DNA of 64,000 bases, taken from positions 1,302,001 through 1,366,000 of the forward strand of contig NZ_CP048411.1 in NCBI RefSeq assembly GCF_019355055.1. Direction: 5' to 3'. A program made the translations under genes and the position numbers. The stretch's first letter is position 1, and the number at the start of each line of letters is the position of its first letter. Below are positions 29,425 to 42,009 of the stretch, one piece after another. Source of the DNA: Pseudomonas sp. MTM4 (GTDB lineage Bacteria; Pseudomonadota; Gammaproteobacteria; Pseudomonadales; Pseudomonadaceae). The notes under the pieces are model-generated. The model was not told where the DNA came from, did no database searches, and was given only the letters and a program-made list of their open reading frames with translations.

Positions 29425-29557
29425 GCAATTCGATGATGGCGTCAGCCTGGGCGAATAATTTCACCTACGAGGTGCTGCATGGCTTGGCGAACCTCCGTAC
29501 GCAGGCTGTCCTGTAGAGGCGAACTTTTCGCCCAAAGACTTCGTCATTCGACGACCA

Positions 29558-31588
29558 TCACGTGCAATAACGCGCACAAAGCGCCTGCTGTTCGGCCGAC
29601 ATGCGCGCCTGGCGGTCGCTGCTTTCGCTGATCGCTACGACGCTTCCCATATTCTGCTCAGCCGCCGAGTCGATCGCATGCATGCCGCGCGAAACCTCCT
29701 CCGCTGCAAGACGCTGCTGGCCGGTGGCTGAATCGATCTCGCGCGACATCACGGCGATGCGCTCGACCTCCCGGCGGATGTCCTGCATCAGGTGATCGGC
29801 CTCGCCGACCTGGTCGAGATTGCCCTGCATCTGCGCTCGGCTCTTCTCCACCGACTGCACCGCCGATGCGATGCCTTGCGTCAGGCGCTCGATGCGCTGC
29901 TGGATTTCACCAGTGGATTGCGCCGTGCGTTGGGCCAGGCCGCGCACCTCATCGGCTACCACCGCGAAACCACGTCCCTGCTCACCGGCACGCGCCGCCT
30001 CGATGGCCGCATTGAGCGCCAGCAAGTTGGTCTGATCGGCGATCCCGCGGATGACGTCGAGAATTTGCCCGATCTGCTCGCTAAGGGCCTCGACATTGGA
30101 GATCTTGGCGACGCTCGCCTCAAGTTGCTGCGCCAACGCCCCGGTGTTCTCGCGGGTTTCGGCCATCAACTGGCTGCCCTGTCGGGTCAGGGCCTCAACG
30201 CTGCCGACCCGTGCCGCCGTCTCGCCGGCGTGCTGGGCAACCTCGCCGAAGCTGGTTTCCAGCTCGGCCAGGCTGGCGACCAGCGCTCCGATACTGCTGC
30301 GCTGTTGCTCCAGCCCGGCACGCGCCTGGCCGCACGCTGTGGCATTACGCCGGGCAATCTCGTCCTGCTCGTCGGCGTTGCGCCCGAGTTGCGCCAGCGC
30401 GTCGCGCATGTTGCCAGCGACCCGGTTGACGTGTTCGCTGACACGCCCGAATTCGTCCGGCCGACGGTAGTCGCACTGGCCGCGCAGGTCTCCGGCAGCC
30501 AGATGCTGCAAGGTGCCGGTGACGGCACCAAGCGCAGCGCGCATGGTGCGGCTCAGCCACAGTCCCATGAACAGTGCGAGCCCGATCGACAGCCCCGCCA
30601 TCAGTAGCAGGCGGGTGACGCCATGCTGGTAGGTTTCGGCGGCCAGAGCCAACTGCTCGTTGCTGGCCTCTTGCGCACTAGTGATGAGCGTGCCGATGTC
30701 GTCTCGCGTCTGGCGCTGCAAGGCGTTGAGCTGGGCCTTCTGCTGCCGATTGGCCTGCTTGTCGCGGAGCCAGGCGTAGTACTGACCCACCGCGCCCGCG
30801 CCGGCGGTATCCATCTGTCGCTGAATGTCCTCGAATGGCGGGCGGAAGCTGTGCACATAGTCGGTTCGGCTGTCTTGATGCGGAGCGAGGTCCATCAGCA
30901 CGTTGTCGAGCTTCTTCTGCAGGTCGGGCAGGCGTTCGGCGATCTTCACCCGGGCTTCGTCGAGCTTTTGTGTAGAGGCGCCGCCGATCGCGTCGAACAA
31001 CAGGGCCTCGACCTGTTCGAGCGGGATGATGAAATGCTTGATCGAATAGGCCGCCAGGTCGTCGCCAGTGACGAACTGAGCTTGCAGCAGGTCCTGCTTG
31101 AGCCGCGAGAACTGCAACTGCAGATCACGCAGCGCCACGGCATTGCGGTCGACACGCTCGAGCAGGCCGCGATGCGCGCCGATTAGCGCCAGGCTGCGGC
31201 GGTCGAGCTCCGGCAGCATGTCGCTCAGTCGCTGTTTGGCGTCGGTATGCCCCGGTGTCAGGCCTTCGAGCTGGCTTAGCAGTTCGACTGATCGTTGGTG
31301 TAGTGCCTGGTGCCGCGTGGTGAAGGCGGCCAGCTGCTCCGGCCGGTCTTCGGCAAGGGCATCGGAGAGGTTCTGGGTCAGGCTCTGCAGCGTACTGAAG
31401 AAGCTCTCACTGACCAGCAAGCGGGAAGCGGTGGTCGAGATCTGTTCGGCATTGCCCTGCAGGCGGGTGACGGCGACCAGGCTGGTCCCGGCCACGAGCA
31501 CCAGCAACGCCACGAGCGCAGCGATCAGCACATACAGCCGCGGCAGAAAACCGAGCCGAAAGACGGAGAAGCGAGAATGGGCGGACAT
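29558..31588 (-). CDS. Methyl-accepting chemotaxis protein (starch/maltose-linked)
   Basis: A 676-residue transmembrane chemoreceptor. TM1 is [20 protein letters not shown] (residues ~16-35). A ~285-residue, largely helical periplasmic ligand domain follows, of the long helical-bundle type. TM2 is [20 protein letters not shown] (~328-347), then a HAMP domain. The signalling tip [20 protein letters not shown] is intact, with [19 protein letters not shown]. There is no C-terminal CheR/CheB pentapeptide. GGAGCTC precedes ATG 31588. The upstream region has the CTACGCC-N29-GGGAGG motif of the mal genes, so expression is probably MalT-dependent; the ligand may be a maltodextrin or bound MalE. Confidence 0.92.
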   Translation of the reverse strand: MSAHSRFSVFRLGFLPRLYVLIAALVALLVLVAGTSLVAVTRLQGNAEQISTTASRLLVSESFFSTLQSLTQNLSDALAEDRPEQLAAFTTRHQALHQRSVELLSQLEGLTPGHTDAKQRLSDMLPELDRRSLALIGAHRGLLERVDRNAVALRDLQLQFSRLKQDLLQAQFVTGDDLAAYSIKHFIIPLEQVEALLFDAIGGASTQKLDEARVKIAERLPDLQKKLDNVLMDLAPHQDSRTDYVHSFRPPFEDIQRQMDTAGAGAVGQYYAWLRDKQANRQQKAQLNALQRQTRDDIGTLITSAQEASNEQLALAAETYQHGVTRLLLMAGLSIGLALFMGLWLSRTMRAALGAVTGTLQHLAAGDLRGQCDYRRPDEFGRVSEHVNRVAGNMRDALAQLGRNADEQDEIARRNATACGQARAGLEQQRSSIGALVASLAELETSFGEVAQHAGETAARVGSVEALTRQGSQLMAETRENTGALAQQLEASVAKISNVEALSEQIGQILDVIRGIADQTNLLALNAAIEAARAGEQGRGFAVVADEVRGLAQRTAQSTGEIQQRIERLTQGIASAVQSVEKSRAQMQGNLDQVGEADHLMQDIRREVERIAVMSREIDSATGQQRLAAEEVSRGMHAIDSAAEQNMGSVVAISESSDRQARMSAEQQALCARYCT

Positions 31589-31663
31589 GTGAGCTCCTGA
31601 CGCGACAGCGAAACGCGATGGCTTTTTGTTATTGCGTCAGGATTGTCCGGGCTGCTCGACAGG

Positions 31664-31709
31664 ACATCCTCCCCGAGCGTTATCGACAGGGAGGAGTGAA
31701 TAGGCGTAG
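31664..31709 (-). promoter_or_regulatory. Putative MalT operator of the chemoreceptor gene
   Basis: On the minus strand GGGGAGGATGT (31674-31664) lies about 75 bases before the start, with CTACGCC at 31709-31703, exactly 29 bases upstream of GGGAGG. An additional GGGAGGAG stands on the plus strand at 31689-31696. Confidence 0.65.
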
Positions 31710-31713
31710 TGAC

Positions 31714-32245
31714 CTCGGTGGGCTGAAGCGGAGCGCCGCCCGGTCCACCCTACCCCGTGCGGTCGAGCGTTAATTGGTGGGCTAAAGCCCACCCTACAGA
31801 GGCCGTTGAATCGTAGGGTGGGCTTCAGCCCACCACGATATCCGACTCAGAACGAGCCGCTGGTGCTCGCCCCGGCGGCAACCTGGACGCTGTTGTTGCT
31901 GCCCGATTCCCACTGACGCACCTGGGTGGGCCCACCCTACCCGTGCGGTCGAGCGTTAATCGGTGGGCTAAAAGCCCACCCTACAGTGCGGTCCCATTCC
32001 GTAGGGTGGGCCGGGCGGCGCTCCGCTTCAGCCCACCATGATGTCCGACTCAGAACGAGCCGCTAGTGCTCGCCCCGGCGGCAACCTGGACGCTGTTGTT
32101 GCCGCCTCGATTCCCACTGACGTACCTGGGTGGGCCCACCCTACCCGTGTGGTCGAGCGTTAATCGGTGGGCTAAAGCCCACCCTACAGTGCGGTCCCAT
32201 CCCGTAGGGTGGGCCGGGCGGCGCTCCGCTTCAACCCACCACGAT
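31714..32245. repeat. REP palindromes interleaved with copies of the amyP 3' end
   Basis: The 664-base gap between the chemoreceptor and amyP holds many GGTGGGCT(A/G)AAGCCCACC-type palindromes (for example 31773-31797, 31814-31833, 31966-31984, 32167-32187) and two extra copies of the last ~75 bases of amyP. The copies start at 31847 and 32050; with the genuine end at 32253 the period is 203 bases. Each extra copy repeats the sequence coding for the terminal GASTSGSF and its stop, but has no upstream reading frame. The array follows the amyP stop on its transcript. Confidence 0.9.
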
Positions 32246-32252
32246 GTCCGAC

Positions 32253-35613
<3,361 letters not shown>

Positions 35614-35730
35614 TCGCCCGGTGGTAATTGCCCGGTCCGGCGGCGTGCGGCGGTCTCTCTCCTCCCGCTGCGCCCGCCGGCCCTGGGCACGCTTCTGACT
35701 TCCGCTCCCACCGTTTTTGACGGTGTGTTT

Positions 35731-35760
35731 ACCCCGACCATGGCTGGTCGGGGTCTTTTT
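35731..35760 (+). terminator. Strong terminator between lamB and malM
   Basis: ACCCCGACCA (35731-35740), loop TGGC, TGGTCGGGGT (35745-35754), then CTTTTT. It lies 118 bases after lamB and only 24 bases before the malM start codon. Confidence 0.9.
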
Positions 35761-35784
35761 CGATTGGCGACTGGAGTATTACCC

Positions 35785-36708
35785 ATGAGCAATCTGCGAT
35801 TTCCCCTGCTTGGCCTTGCCGTCGTTCTGGTCACCGGTTGCGGCAGCGATCCCCTGCGCCGTGTGGATGCCCTGGCGCACACGCCCGCCCCGCTGGAGCT
35901 ATCCATGACCGACGCCCGCCAGGCATTGGCGAGCGCGCCGATCTGCTGCGACGCGATCGAAAACCTGCCCTTTCAACCGATCCCCGTGAATTTTTCTGGT
36001 GACGTGACGCTGGACGCCACGGCGCCGGCCTACCGCTTCGACAGCGGCAAGAGTTTCTTCCGTGCGTTCGCCCTGCCCAAGGACAGCAAGTCCTTCGAGG
36101 TTCGCCTTTACAGCCAGGCCGGCAAGACCGTGCTGGCCCCCAGCGCCATGCTGCTCGACAGCCGCATGCGCCCCACGCGCCTGCTCGATGCCGACGACTT
36201 CACCTATGCCCCCGCGTCCGGCCTGAAAGGCGACAGCCTGGATGCCCGCCTGCGCATCGACCGCACCTACCTGGACAACCCCGGCAACGAGTACTACCTG
36301 GTGCTCTTCACCGGTGAGCAGCAGACACAAGGCCAAACCACTCTCGAACACCCGGCCAAGGCCTACGCCAAGGCGCTGGGCAACGAGCCGCCCAGCCTTC
36401 CCGATCCGGTGGCGCAGCATGCGCCCACCGGCGTGATCAAGATGGTACTGATCGAAGACAAGATCGCCGGCCAACAGGCCAATACCTATGTGCCGGCTTA
36501 CAGCATCGGTCGCGAGATGGGCAACGATTTGCCATCAGTACCCGCGCCCGCGGTACTGCCCGAAACCCAGGCCTATTACCGCCAGGGCATCGATGCGGCA
36601 TTGGCGGCGAAGGATCTGGGACGCGCGCTGCGCCTTGCTGACGAAGCCGCGCGAATCGGCGATTCAGAGGCCAAGGCCTATCTGCTCGAGCGCATCGAGA
36701 TCAAGTGA
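35785..36708 (+). CDS. malM: Maltose operon periplasmic protein MalM
   Basis: A 307-residue envelope protein of the MalM family, found next to lamB in maltose operons and of uncertain function. The N-terminus is a lipoprotein-type signal (RFPLLGLAVVLVTGC, Cys ~18), whereas E. coli MalM is soluble in the periplasm. The conserved region includes ICCDAIENLPFQPI, SFFRAFALP and YYLVLFTGEQQTQGQT. A GGAG site lies 10 bases before ATG 35785. The terminator just upstream implies either readthrough from lamB or a weak promoter in the short gap. Confidence 0.9.
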   Translation: MSNLRFPLLGLAVVLVTGCGSDPLRRVDALAHTPAPLELSMTDARQALASAPICCDAIENLPFQPIPVNFSGDVTLDATAPAYRFDSGKSFFRAFALPKDSKSFEVRLYSQAGKTVLAPSAMLLDSRMRPTRLLDADDFTYAPASGLKGDSLDARLRIDRTYLDNPGNEYYLVLFTGEQQTQGQTTLEHPAKAYAKALGNEPPSLPDPVAQHAPTGVIKMVLIEDKIAGQQANTYVPAYSIGREMGNDLPSVPAPAVLPETQAYYRQGIDAALAAKDLGRALRLADEAARIGDSEAKAYLLERIEIK

Positions 36709-36875
36709 ATCGGTCGCCAGGCTGTCGTCGGTATCGCGCCGCGTCTGCCTGAGCCCATCCCTCATAACAAGGACGTAGCGGACCGGCCCTGCCGTTCGGC
36801 ATGGACCGGTGCGGATTGGCGATGCGCAACTGCGCACGGCCAGCCGCCCGCATGCCGTCATGCAAGGAGGCATCC

Positions 36876-38123
36876 ATGATCGCTTTGTTCAACGCCACGA
36901 CGCTTTCGCTTCTTCTGCTCTGCCTGTCTGGGAACGCGCTTGCGTTCGAACGCGACAAGCTGCTGGTCTGGGTCAATCAGGACAAGGGTTTCAACGGCGT
37001 CGCCGAGGTCGGCAAGCGTTTCCAGGCCGACACCGGCATCACGGTCGAAGTCGCCACGCCGGACGACCTGGCCGCTCGCTTCGACCGTCAGGCCAATACG
37101 GCCAAAGGGCCGGACATCGTTATCTTTGCCCATGACCGCTTCGGCTCCTGGCTCGACGCCGGGCATCTGGCCGCGTTGTCCCCGAGCCCGGCCGCGCTGC
37201 AGCGCACACCGGCCTTCGCCTGGGAAGCCGTCAGCGTCGCCAAGCGCATCTACGGTTACCCGCTGTCCACCGAGGTGGTCAGCCTGATCTACAACCGTGA
37301 CCTGGTGCCAACGCCACCGCGAACATGGGGCGAGGTGATCGAACTGGACCAACGATTGCGCGCCCAAGGCAAGCGCGCCATCGAATGGGACTACGCCAAC
37401 CTCTACTTCTCCTGGCCGATCATCGCCGGCAGTGGCGGCTACAGTTTGCGCAAGCGCAACGGCTTGTATGACTTTGACGATCCGGGTATCGCCAATTCCG
37501 GGGCAATTGCGGGCTTCAGGCAGATTCAGCAGTTGCTCGAACTCGGCGTGCTGTCACCGGAAGCCAGCTATGGCCGAATGATGGATGCGTTCAAGGCAGG
37601 CGAGCTGGCGATGATGATCAATGGCCCCTGGGTGTGGAATGAGTTGCGCGCGGCGGGGCTCCGCTTCGGTGCTGCCGACGTGCCGGGCATCGATGCCAAC
37701 CATCCCGGCAAACCCTTCGTGGGCGTCGTCGCCGCCGCGGTCAATGCGCACAGCCCGAACCAGAAGCAGGCACAGCGATTTCTCGACGACTACCTGACCA
37801 CCGCAGAGGGACTTCGCAGCATTGATGCCGACAAGCCGCTGGGCGCGGTAGCGAATCTGGAACTGCTGGAAACGCTGCAGCATGAACCCTTGATCGCGCA
37901 TACCTATCGCTCGGCCACGAAGGGGGAAATCATGCCCGACGTACCGGAGATGAAGCGTTTCTGGGCATTGTTCGAAAGCCGCCTGAAGCCGATGCTGCTC
38001 GGCGAGCGGCCAATCCCGGCAACGCTCGAAGAAATCAGCGGTCGCCTGAGCCAACATGCCCAGATGCAGAGCGTGCGCCGCCGCTTCTACCCCATCGCCG
38101 AAGCGAGCGACTCAGCGCCCTGA
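36876..38123 (+). CDS. MalE paralogue, orphan maltodextrin-binding protein
   Basis: A 415-residue solute-binding protein related to MalE but distinct from the 24733-25920 gene. Signal peptide ALFNATTLSLLLLCLSGNALA. The mature start FERDKLLVWVNQDKGFNGVA and HDRFGSWLDAGHLAALSPS, YPLSTEVVSLIYNRDL, DYANLYFSWPIIAGSGGY and GELAMMINGPWVWNEL follow MalE closely. The C-terminal ~60 residues diverge and extend it. A perfect AAGGAGG stands 6 bases before ATG 36876. No permease follows, so it may share MalFGK, feed the chemoreceptor, or act as a scavenger. It is downstream of malM and could share its transcript. Confidence 0.9.
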   Translation: MIALFNATTLSLLLLCLSGNALAFERDKLLVWVNQDKGFNGVAEVGKRFQADTGITVEVATPDDLAARFDRQANTAKGPDIVIFAHDRFGSWLDAGHLAALSPSPAALQRTPAFAWEAVSVAKRIYGYPLSTEVVSLIYNRDLVPTPPRTWGEVIELDQRLRAQGKRAIEWDYANLYFSWPIIAGSGGYSLRKRNGLYDFDDPGIANSGAIAGFRQIQQLLELGVLSPEASYGRMMDAFKAGELAMMINGPWVWNELRAAGLRFGAADVPGIDANHPGKPFVGVVAAAVNAHSPNQKQAQRFLDDYLTTAEGLRSIDADKPLGAVANLELLETLQHEPLIAHTYRSATKGEIMPDVPEMKRFWALFESRLKPMLLGERPIPATLEEISGRLSQHAQMQSVRRRFYPIAEASDSAP

Positions 38124-38149
38124 GCGCAACAGCCGGCCCGCTAATTTCC

Positions 38150-38170
38150 CAGCGCCTGTTCAAGGCGCTG
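38150..38170. terminator. Hairpin between convergent MalE paralogue and LplT-like gene
   Basis: CAGCGCCT (38150-38157) and AGGCGCTG (38163-38170) pair around a short loop and overlap the stop of the minus-strand gene. No T tract on either side. Confidence 0.4.
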
Positions 38171-39491
38171 AACTGCGCTCACCCAGCAGCCAGAGCCGGA
38201 AGCGCACCGCGAATTCCGGTACCGAGCTGAAAATCCAGCCGGCGACTAGCACGTTGAGCAGCGCCACGGCGAGAAACAGCTGCGGTATCGACATCCCGGC
38301 CACGGTCAGAATCAGGATCGAGAAGATCGCCGAAATCACCATGAACAGCGCATTGAGGATGTTGTTCGCCGCCACCACGCGCGAGCGCTCCTCCAGCGCG
38401 GTGCGCGACTGGATCAAGGCATACAGCGGCACGATATAAAGCCCGCCGAAGGCGCCGAGGCCAAGGATATCGATCAACACCCACCAGGCCCGCGGCTCGG
38501 CCAACAGCGCCGTCCAGTCCCGGATTTCACTGGCTGCCGGCACGCTCGTCGCGTGCCACCAGAGCAGCACGCCGAACAGCGTCAGGCCGATCGAACCCAG
38601 CGGCACCAGGCCCATCTCCACGCGATGCCGCGACAGCCGTTCGCAGAGCATCGAACCCAGCGCGATGCCGATCGAGAAGACTGACAGGATCAACGTCACC
38701 ACACCCTCGTCGCCCTGCAACAGGTCACGGGAAAACGCCGGAATCTGTGTCAGATAGACCGCGCCTAGGAACCAGAACCAGGAATTTCCCACCATCGCGC
38801 GCGACACGGCGCGCTGCTGGCCCAGCCCCAGGCGCATGATCCGCAGCGACTGGCGCAGTAAGTTCCAGTCCAGGCGCAGGCTTGGCAGCGCCGCCAGCGA
38901 AAACGGAATCTTCCGACTGGCCAGATAACCGATCACGGCCAGCAGCACCACGGCCACCGACACCCGCATGGCGTAATCGCCACCGGACATCAGCACGCCA
39001 GCGGTGATGGTGCCGCCGAGAATCGCCAGGAAGGTACCCATCTCCACCAGCGCGTTGCCGCCGACCAACTCATCGCTATGCAGTTGCTGCGGCAGGATCG
39101 AATACTTCACCGGCCCGAACAGCGCCGATTGCGTGCCCATGCAGAACAGCACCACGAGCAATAACGGCAGATTGCCCAGCAACATCCCCACGGCGCCGAC
39201 CAGCATGATCAGGATTTCGGCGAACTTGATTCGACGTATCAGCCACGCCTTCTCGTACTTCTCACCGAACTGGCCGCCGAGCGCGGAGAACAGGAAGAAC
39301 GGCAGGATGAACAGCAGCGCGCAAAGATTCACCAGCAAGCTGACGTCGGCCGTGGCGCCGAGCTTGTAGAGAATGGCGAGCACTAGCGCCTGCTTGAACA
39401 CATTGTCGTTGAACGCACCGAGCAGCTGCGTCACGAAGAACGGCAGGAAGCGCCGCGTACCGAGCAGACGGAACTGGGAATGCTGGCTCAT
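38160..39491 (-). CDS. LplT-like MFS transporter (lysophospholipid flippase)
   Basis: A 443-residue inner-membrane transporter with twelve helices. FLPFFVTQLLGAFNDNVFKQ at the N-terminus and GPVKYSILPQQLHSDELVGG are hallmarks of the LplT family, which moves lysophospholipids across the inner membrane for reacylation by Aas. Often LplT is fused to or next to an acyltransferase; here none is adjacent, and the C-terminus ends at residue 443 with no acyltransferase domain. It therefore may work with an Aas encoded elsewhere. Minus strand, convergent with the MalE paralogue, 49 bases downstream of azlD. Confidence 0.85.
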   Translation of the reverse strand: MSQHSQFRLLGTRRFLPFFVTQLLGAFNDNVFKQALVLAILYKLGATADVSLLVNLCALLFILPFFLFSALGGQFGEKYEKAWLIRRIKFAEILIMLVGAVGMLLGNLPLLLVVLFCMGTQSALFGPVKYSILPQQLHSDELVGGNALVEMGTFLAILGGTITAGVLMSGGDYAMRVSVAVVLLAVIGYLASRKIPFSLAALPSLRLDWNLLRQSLRIMRLGLGQQRAVSRAMVGNSWFWFLGAVYLTQIPAFSRDLLQGDEGVVTLILSVFSIGIALGSMLCERLSRHRVEMGLVPLGSIGLTLFGVLLWWHATSVPAASEIRDWTALLAEPRAWWVLIDILGLGAFGGLYIVPLYALIQSRTALEERSRVVAANNILNALFMVISAIFSILILTVAGMSIPQLFLAVALLNVLVAGWIFSSVPEFAVRFRLWLLGERSSAP

Positions 39492-39540
39492 CGGAAACCC
39501 CCGCGGCTACGCTCGCCCCGCACGAGATCCGCCCCGACGC

Positions 39541-39867
39541 TCACAGCGGCAGCTGCCCGAACGCCCAGCGTAAAAGAAAGAAACTCAGCAGCCCGCCGCC
39601 GATGGTGGCCAGCAGGTTGCGGCTGATCGCCGCGATGAAGATTGCCAGCAGGCCAGCCAGCAGATAGGCGTTGTCCCACGCCAGCGCCCATTCGCCCTCC
39701 GGCATCAGCATCGCCGGCACGACGATGGCAGTCAGCACGGCCACCGGCACGTAATGTAAGCCCTGCTCCACCAGACGCGGGAAGCGCAGGTCGGGCCAGG
39801 CGAAGAAGCTGTAACGAATCACGAAGGTGATCGCCAGCATGCCCAGAATCAGCAGCCAGATTTGCAT
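39541..39867 (-). CDS. azlD: Branched-chain amino acid exporter small subunit AzlD
   Basis: A 108-residue four-helix membrane protein (MQIWLLILGMLAITFVIRYS, then FPRLVEQGLHYVPVAVLTAI and PAMLM) that pairs with AzlC to export branched-chain amino acids. The frame extends further upstream, but ATG 39867, which has AGGAGGTGAAC before it, is clearly the start and overlaps the end of azlC by 19 bases, indicating translational coupling. Confidence 0.93.
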   Translation of the reverse strand: MQIWLLILGMLAITFVIRYSFFAWPDLRFPRLVEQGLHYVPVAVLTAIVVPAMLMPEGEWALAWDNAYLLAGLLAIFIAAISRNLLATIGGGLLSFFLLRWAFGQLPL

Positions 39868-40592
39868 GGGTTCACCTCCTTTCGTGCATGACGTTCGGCT
39901 CGCCGTTCGGCTCGCTGTTCCAGCCAGACACCTACGACGATGCCGGCCAGTGCCGCGGCGATCAGGCCCAGCTTGTAGGGCAGTTCCCAAGTCAGCAGCG
40001 CCACGGCGGCGGCCACCAGCGCGGACGCCACTTGCGGGCGGGTGCGCATCATCGGTACGGCGATGCCGATGAAGGTCGCGATCATGGCGAAATCCAGGCC
40101 CCAACTGGCGACATTCGGTACCGCCTGACCGAAGGCGATGCCGGCCAGCGTCGCCAGTTGCCAGCTCAGATACATGGTCAGCGCCGCGCCGAGGAAGAAC
40201 CAGTGCTTGTGCGGCGACGCGTCGTCGCTGGCATAGCGGTGCTGAATGACCGCAAAAGCTTCATCGGTCAGCCAGAAGGCCAGCGGCACCCGCCAGCGGC
40301 TGGACAAATGCCGCACGAACGGCTGCAGCGCCGCGCTGTAAAGCGCGTGGCGCAGGTTGACTACGAAGGTCGTCAGCAGCACCACGGCCGCGCCAACGCC
40401 ACCGGTGATCAAGGTGATCGCAATAAACTGCGCGGAGCCGGCGAACACCAGCGCCGACATGCCGATGGTCTGCCAGGTCGAAAGTCCGGCCCCGATGGAG
40501 AGCGTGCCGAAGATGATGCCAAACGGGATCGCACCGACGATCAACGGAAGAATATCGCGGCAACCGTGCCAGAACTCTTGCGAGCGGGACAT
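39849..40592 (-). CDS. azlC: Branched-chain amino acid exporter large subunit AzlC
   Basis: A 247-residue membrane protein of the AzlC/YgaZ family. ILPLIVGAIPFGIIFGTLSI, FAGSAQFIAITLI, VNLRHALYSAALQPFVRHLS and WLTDEAFAV are family motifs. It forms the larger half of an amino-acid efflux pair with AzlD, which overlaps its 3' end. GGAGCCTCG precedes ATG 40592. The C-terminal tail is arginine- and glutamate-rich (EQRAERRAERHARKE). Confidence 0.94.
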   Translation of the reverse strand: MSRSQEFWHGCRDILPLIVGAIPFGIIFGTLSIGAGLSTWQTIGMSALVFAGSAQFIAITLITGGVGAAVVLLTTFVVNLRHALYSAALQPFVRHLSSRWRVPLAFWLTDEAFAVIQHRYASDDASPHKHWFFLGAALTMYLSWQLATLAGIAFGQAVPNVASWGLDFAMIATFIGIAVPMMRTRPQVASALVAAAVALLTWELPYKLGLIAAALAGIVVGVWLEQRAERRAERHARKEVNPCKSGC

Positions 40593-40802
40593 CGAGGCTC
40601 CTTAGGTGTGCATCGCAAACGATAACGAGCTACGCGCCGCCATCGCGGTCGGAGCGTAGGGAATTTTGAAGACGGGCTGATGACCACAGGACAACCCGCC
40701 CGTGGAAACGGCAGACATTACCTTATGTCGGCGCCTGACGGCGACGGGCGTGCTTCTCGTGGAGTTAATGACGAGGGCCGGGCCCGCTTTCCCCTCCCCC
40801 AA

Positions 40803-40825
40803 CCCTCTCCCCGGTGGGGAGAGGG
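40803..40825. repeat. Palindromic repeat in azlC-GNAT gap
   Basis: CCCTCTCCCC (40803-40812), GGT, GGGGAGAGGG (40816-40825) is a perfect 10-base palindrome without a T tract, of a kind common between genes in high-GC proteobacteria. The remainder of the 357-base gap (40593-40949) shows no gene or further signal. Confidence 0.65.
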
Positions 40826-40949
40826 AGCTGAAAGCGGGTCCAGGAGGTGCTCTGAGCTACTGGGTTGGTCCGCAGCATTCCATCGCCCGGCAAACACCAC
40901 CTGTAAAGCGGCTGGAGCACATCAGGCGAGCAAGCACGATGCTGACTGA

Positions 40950-41519
40950 TTAACCTATAGCCCGCGCCTCCAACATACCCCTGACTGCCGGCCATTCTCG
41001 ATCAGTGATGCTGTAGAGCACCGTGTCGTCCAGGCGGCCATCGGCGAGGCGGCGATGGTTGCGCAGCACGCCTTCGCGCTGTGCACCGAGCTTCTCGATG
41101 GCGCGCTGGGAGCGCAGGTTGCTGGCGGCGGTTTTCAGTTGCAGGCGTACCAGTTGCCACTCATCGAAGGCGTGTTTGAGCAGCAGGTATTTGATCGAGG
41201 TGTTCAGCCCAGTGCCGTGCTCGGCTTTGTCCAGCCAGGTCCAGCCGAGTTCGCCAGCCGGCAGCGACGGATTGAAATCGGCGAAGCGAGTCGTCCCGAT
41301 GATGCGCTCGGCCATGCGCAGGGTGAACGCCACCGCGCGACCGTCGCGCTGTTCGCTGAGCGCGAAACGATACCAGTCCGGGCGTAGCGGCCCGTTGAGG
41401 TAAATCAGCTCGTCGCGGTTACGCTCGGCGAGCTCGACCAAGGCCGGGATGTCGGCCTCTGCGAGCGGGTCCAGGCGCAGAGCGCCTCGCTGCAAAGTGA
41501 CCGGACGCGGCATGAACAT
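40950..41519 (-). CDS. GNAT-family N-acetyltransferase (RimJ/RimL-like)
   Basis: A 189-residue acetyltransferase using acetyl-CoA. LGWTWLDKAEHGTGLNTSIKYLLLKHAFD contains the beta4 bulge and the acyl-CoA loop (G-x-G variant; cited here in part: AEHGTGLNTSIKYLLLKHAF), and LQLKTAASNLRSQRAIEKLG is the classic RimJ/RimL asparagine motif. It probably acetylates a protein N-terminus or a small molecule. AGGAGAATC precedes ATG 41519. Substrate unknown. Confidence 0.88.
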   Translation of the reverse strand: MFMPRPVTLQRGALRLDPLAEADIPALVELAERNRDELIYLNGPLRPDWYRFALSEQRDGRAVAFTLRMAERIIGTTRFADFNPSLPAGELGWTWLDKAEHGTGLNTSIKYLLLKHAFDEWQLVRLQLKTAASNLRSQRAIEKLGAQREGVLRNHRRLADGRLDDTVLYSITDREWPAVRGMLEARAIG

Positions 41520-42009
41520 CGAGATTCTCCTATGTGGGCACGCTTGTTGTGATCACGGCGCAGGCGGTAAGTGCCCAGCGGCCATCCGCGTCAGCTGACA
41601 ATGGGTACAAGCCAGCCCGGACGCGCGTGCCGAGACACCGAATCAGCCACCACAGCAGTAAGCCGCAGGCAAGCCAGTATTTGTCTAGTCCGGTACTTTC
41701 GCCCGTTGCGCCCGCGACGACCAGCCTCATGCGACGATGGTCGCAGCCGCCACACGCCGATCGCTTTTACTGCGAAACTTTACATAGTCATCTATCACCA
41801 AGCGGCAGCCTTCGGTTATCCAAGACTTGCCGAGCATGAGCTGTCGCCCGAGCGGTAATTCCGGTCCTGAAACAGTCGCATCGCACCGGCTGACCCTGGT
41901 CAGCCGGTGCGAACGTACTGCTATACCGGCTATCGTCTAAGCGCAGCCCGGCTCGGTATGACGACCGTCCGGGCTGGAGCCTGCTACTTATTTGCTGTCT
42001 GGAGTTTGC
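41520..42009. other. Intergenic region upstream of the hybrid sensor kinase
   Basis: A 490-base gap between divergent genes. Short open frames here have no ribosome-binding site or recognisable product. It presumably holds the promoters of both genes; no operator was recognised. Confidence 0.5.

Noticed and set aside
31847..32245. Extra copies of the amyP end as remnants of a second amylase gene
   Set aside because: Only the last ~75 bases are present in each copy with a strict 203-base period, so local tandem duplication explains them better than a lost paralogue.
31714..32245. CRISPR-like array
   Set aside because: The repeated pieces are REP palindromes and coding-end copies of unequal size, with no uniform repeat-spacer pattern and no cas genes.
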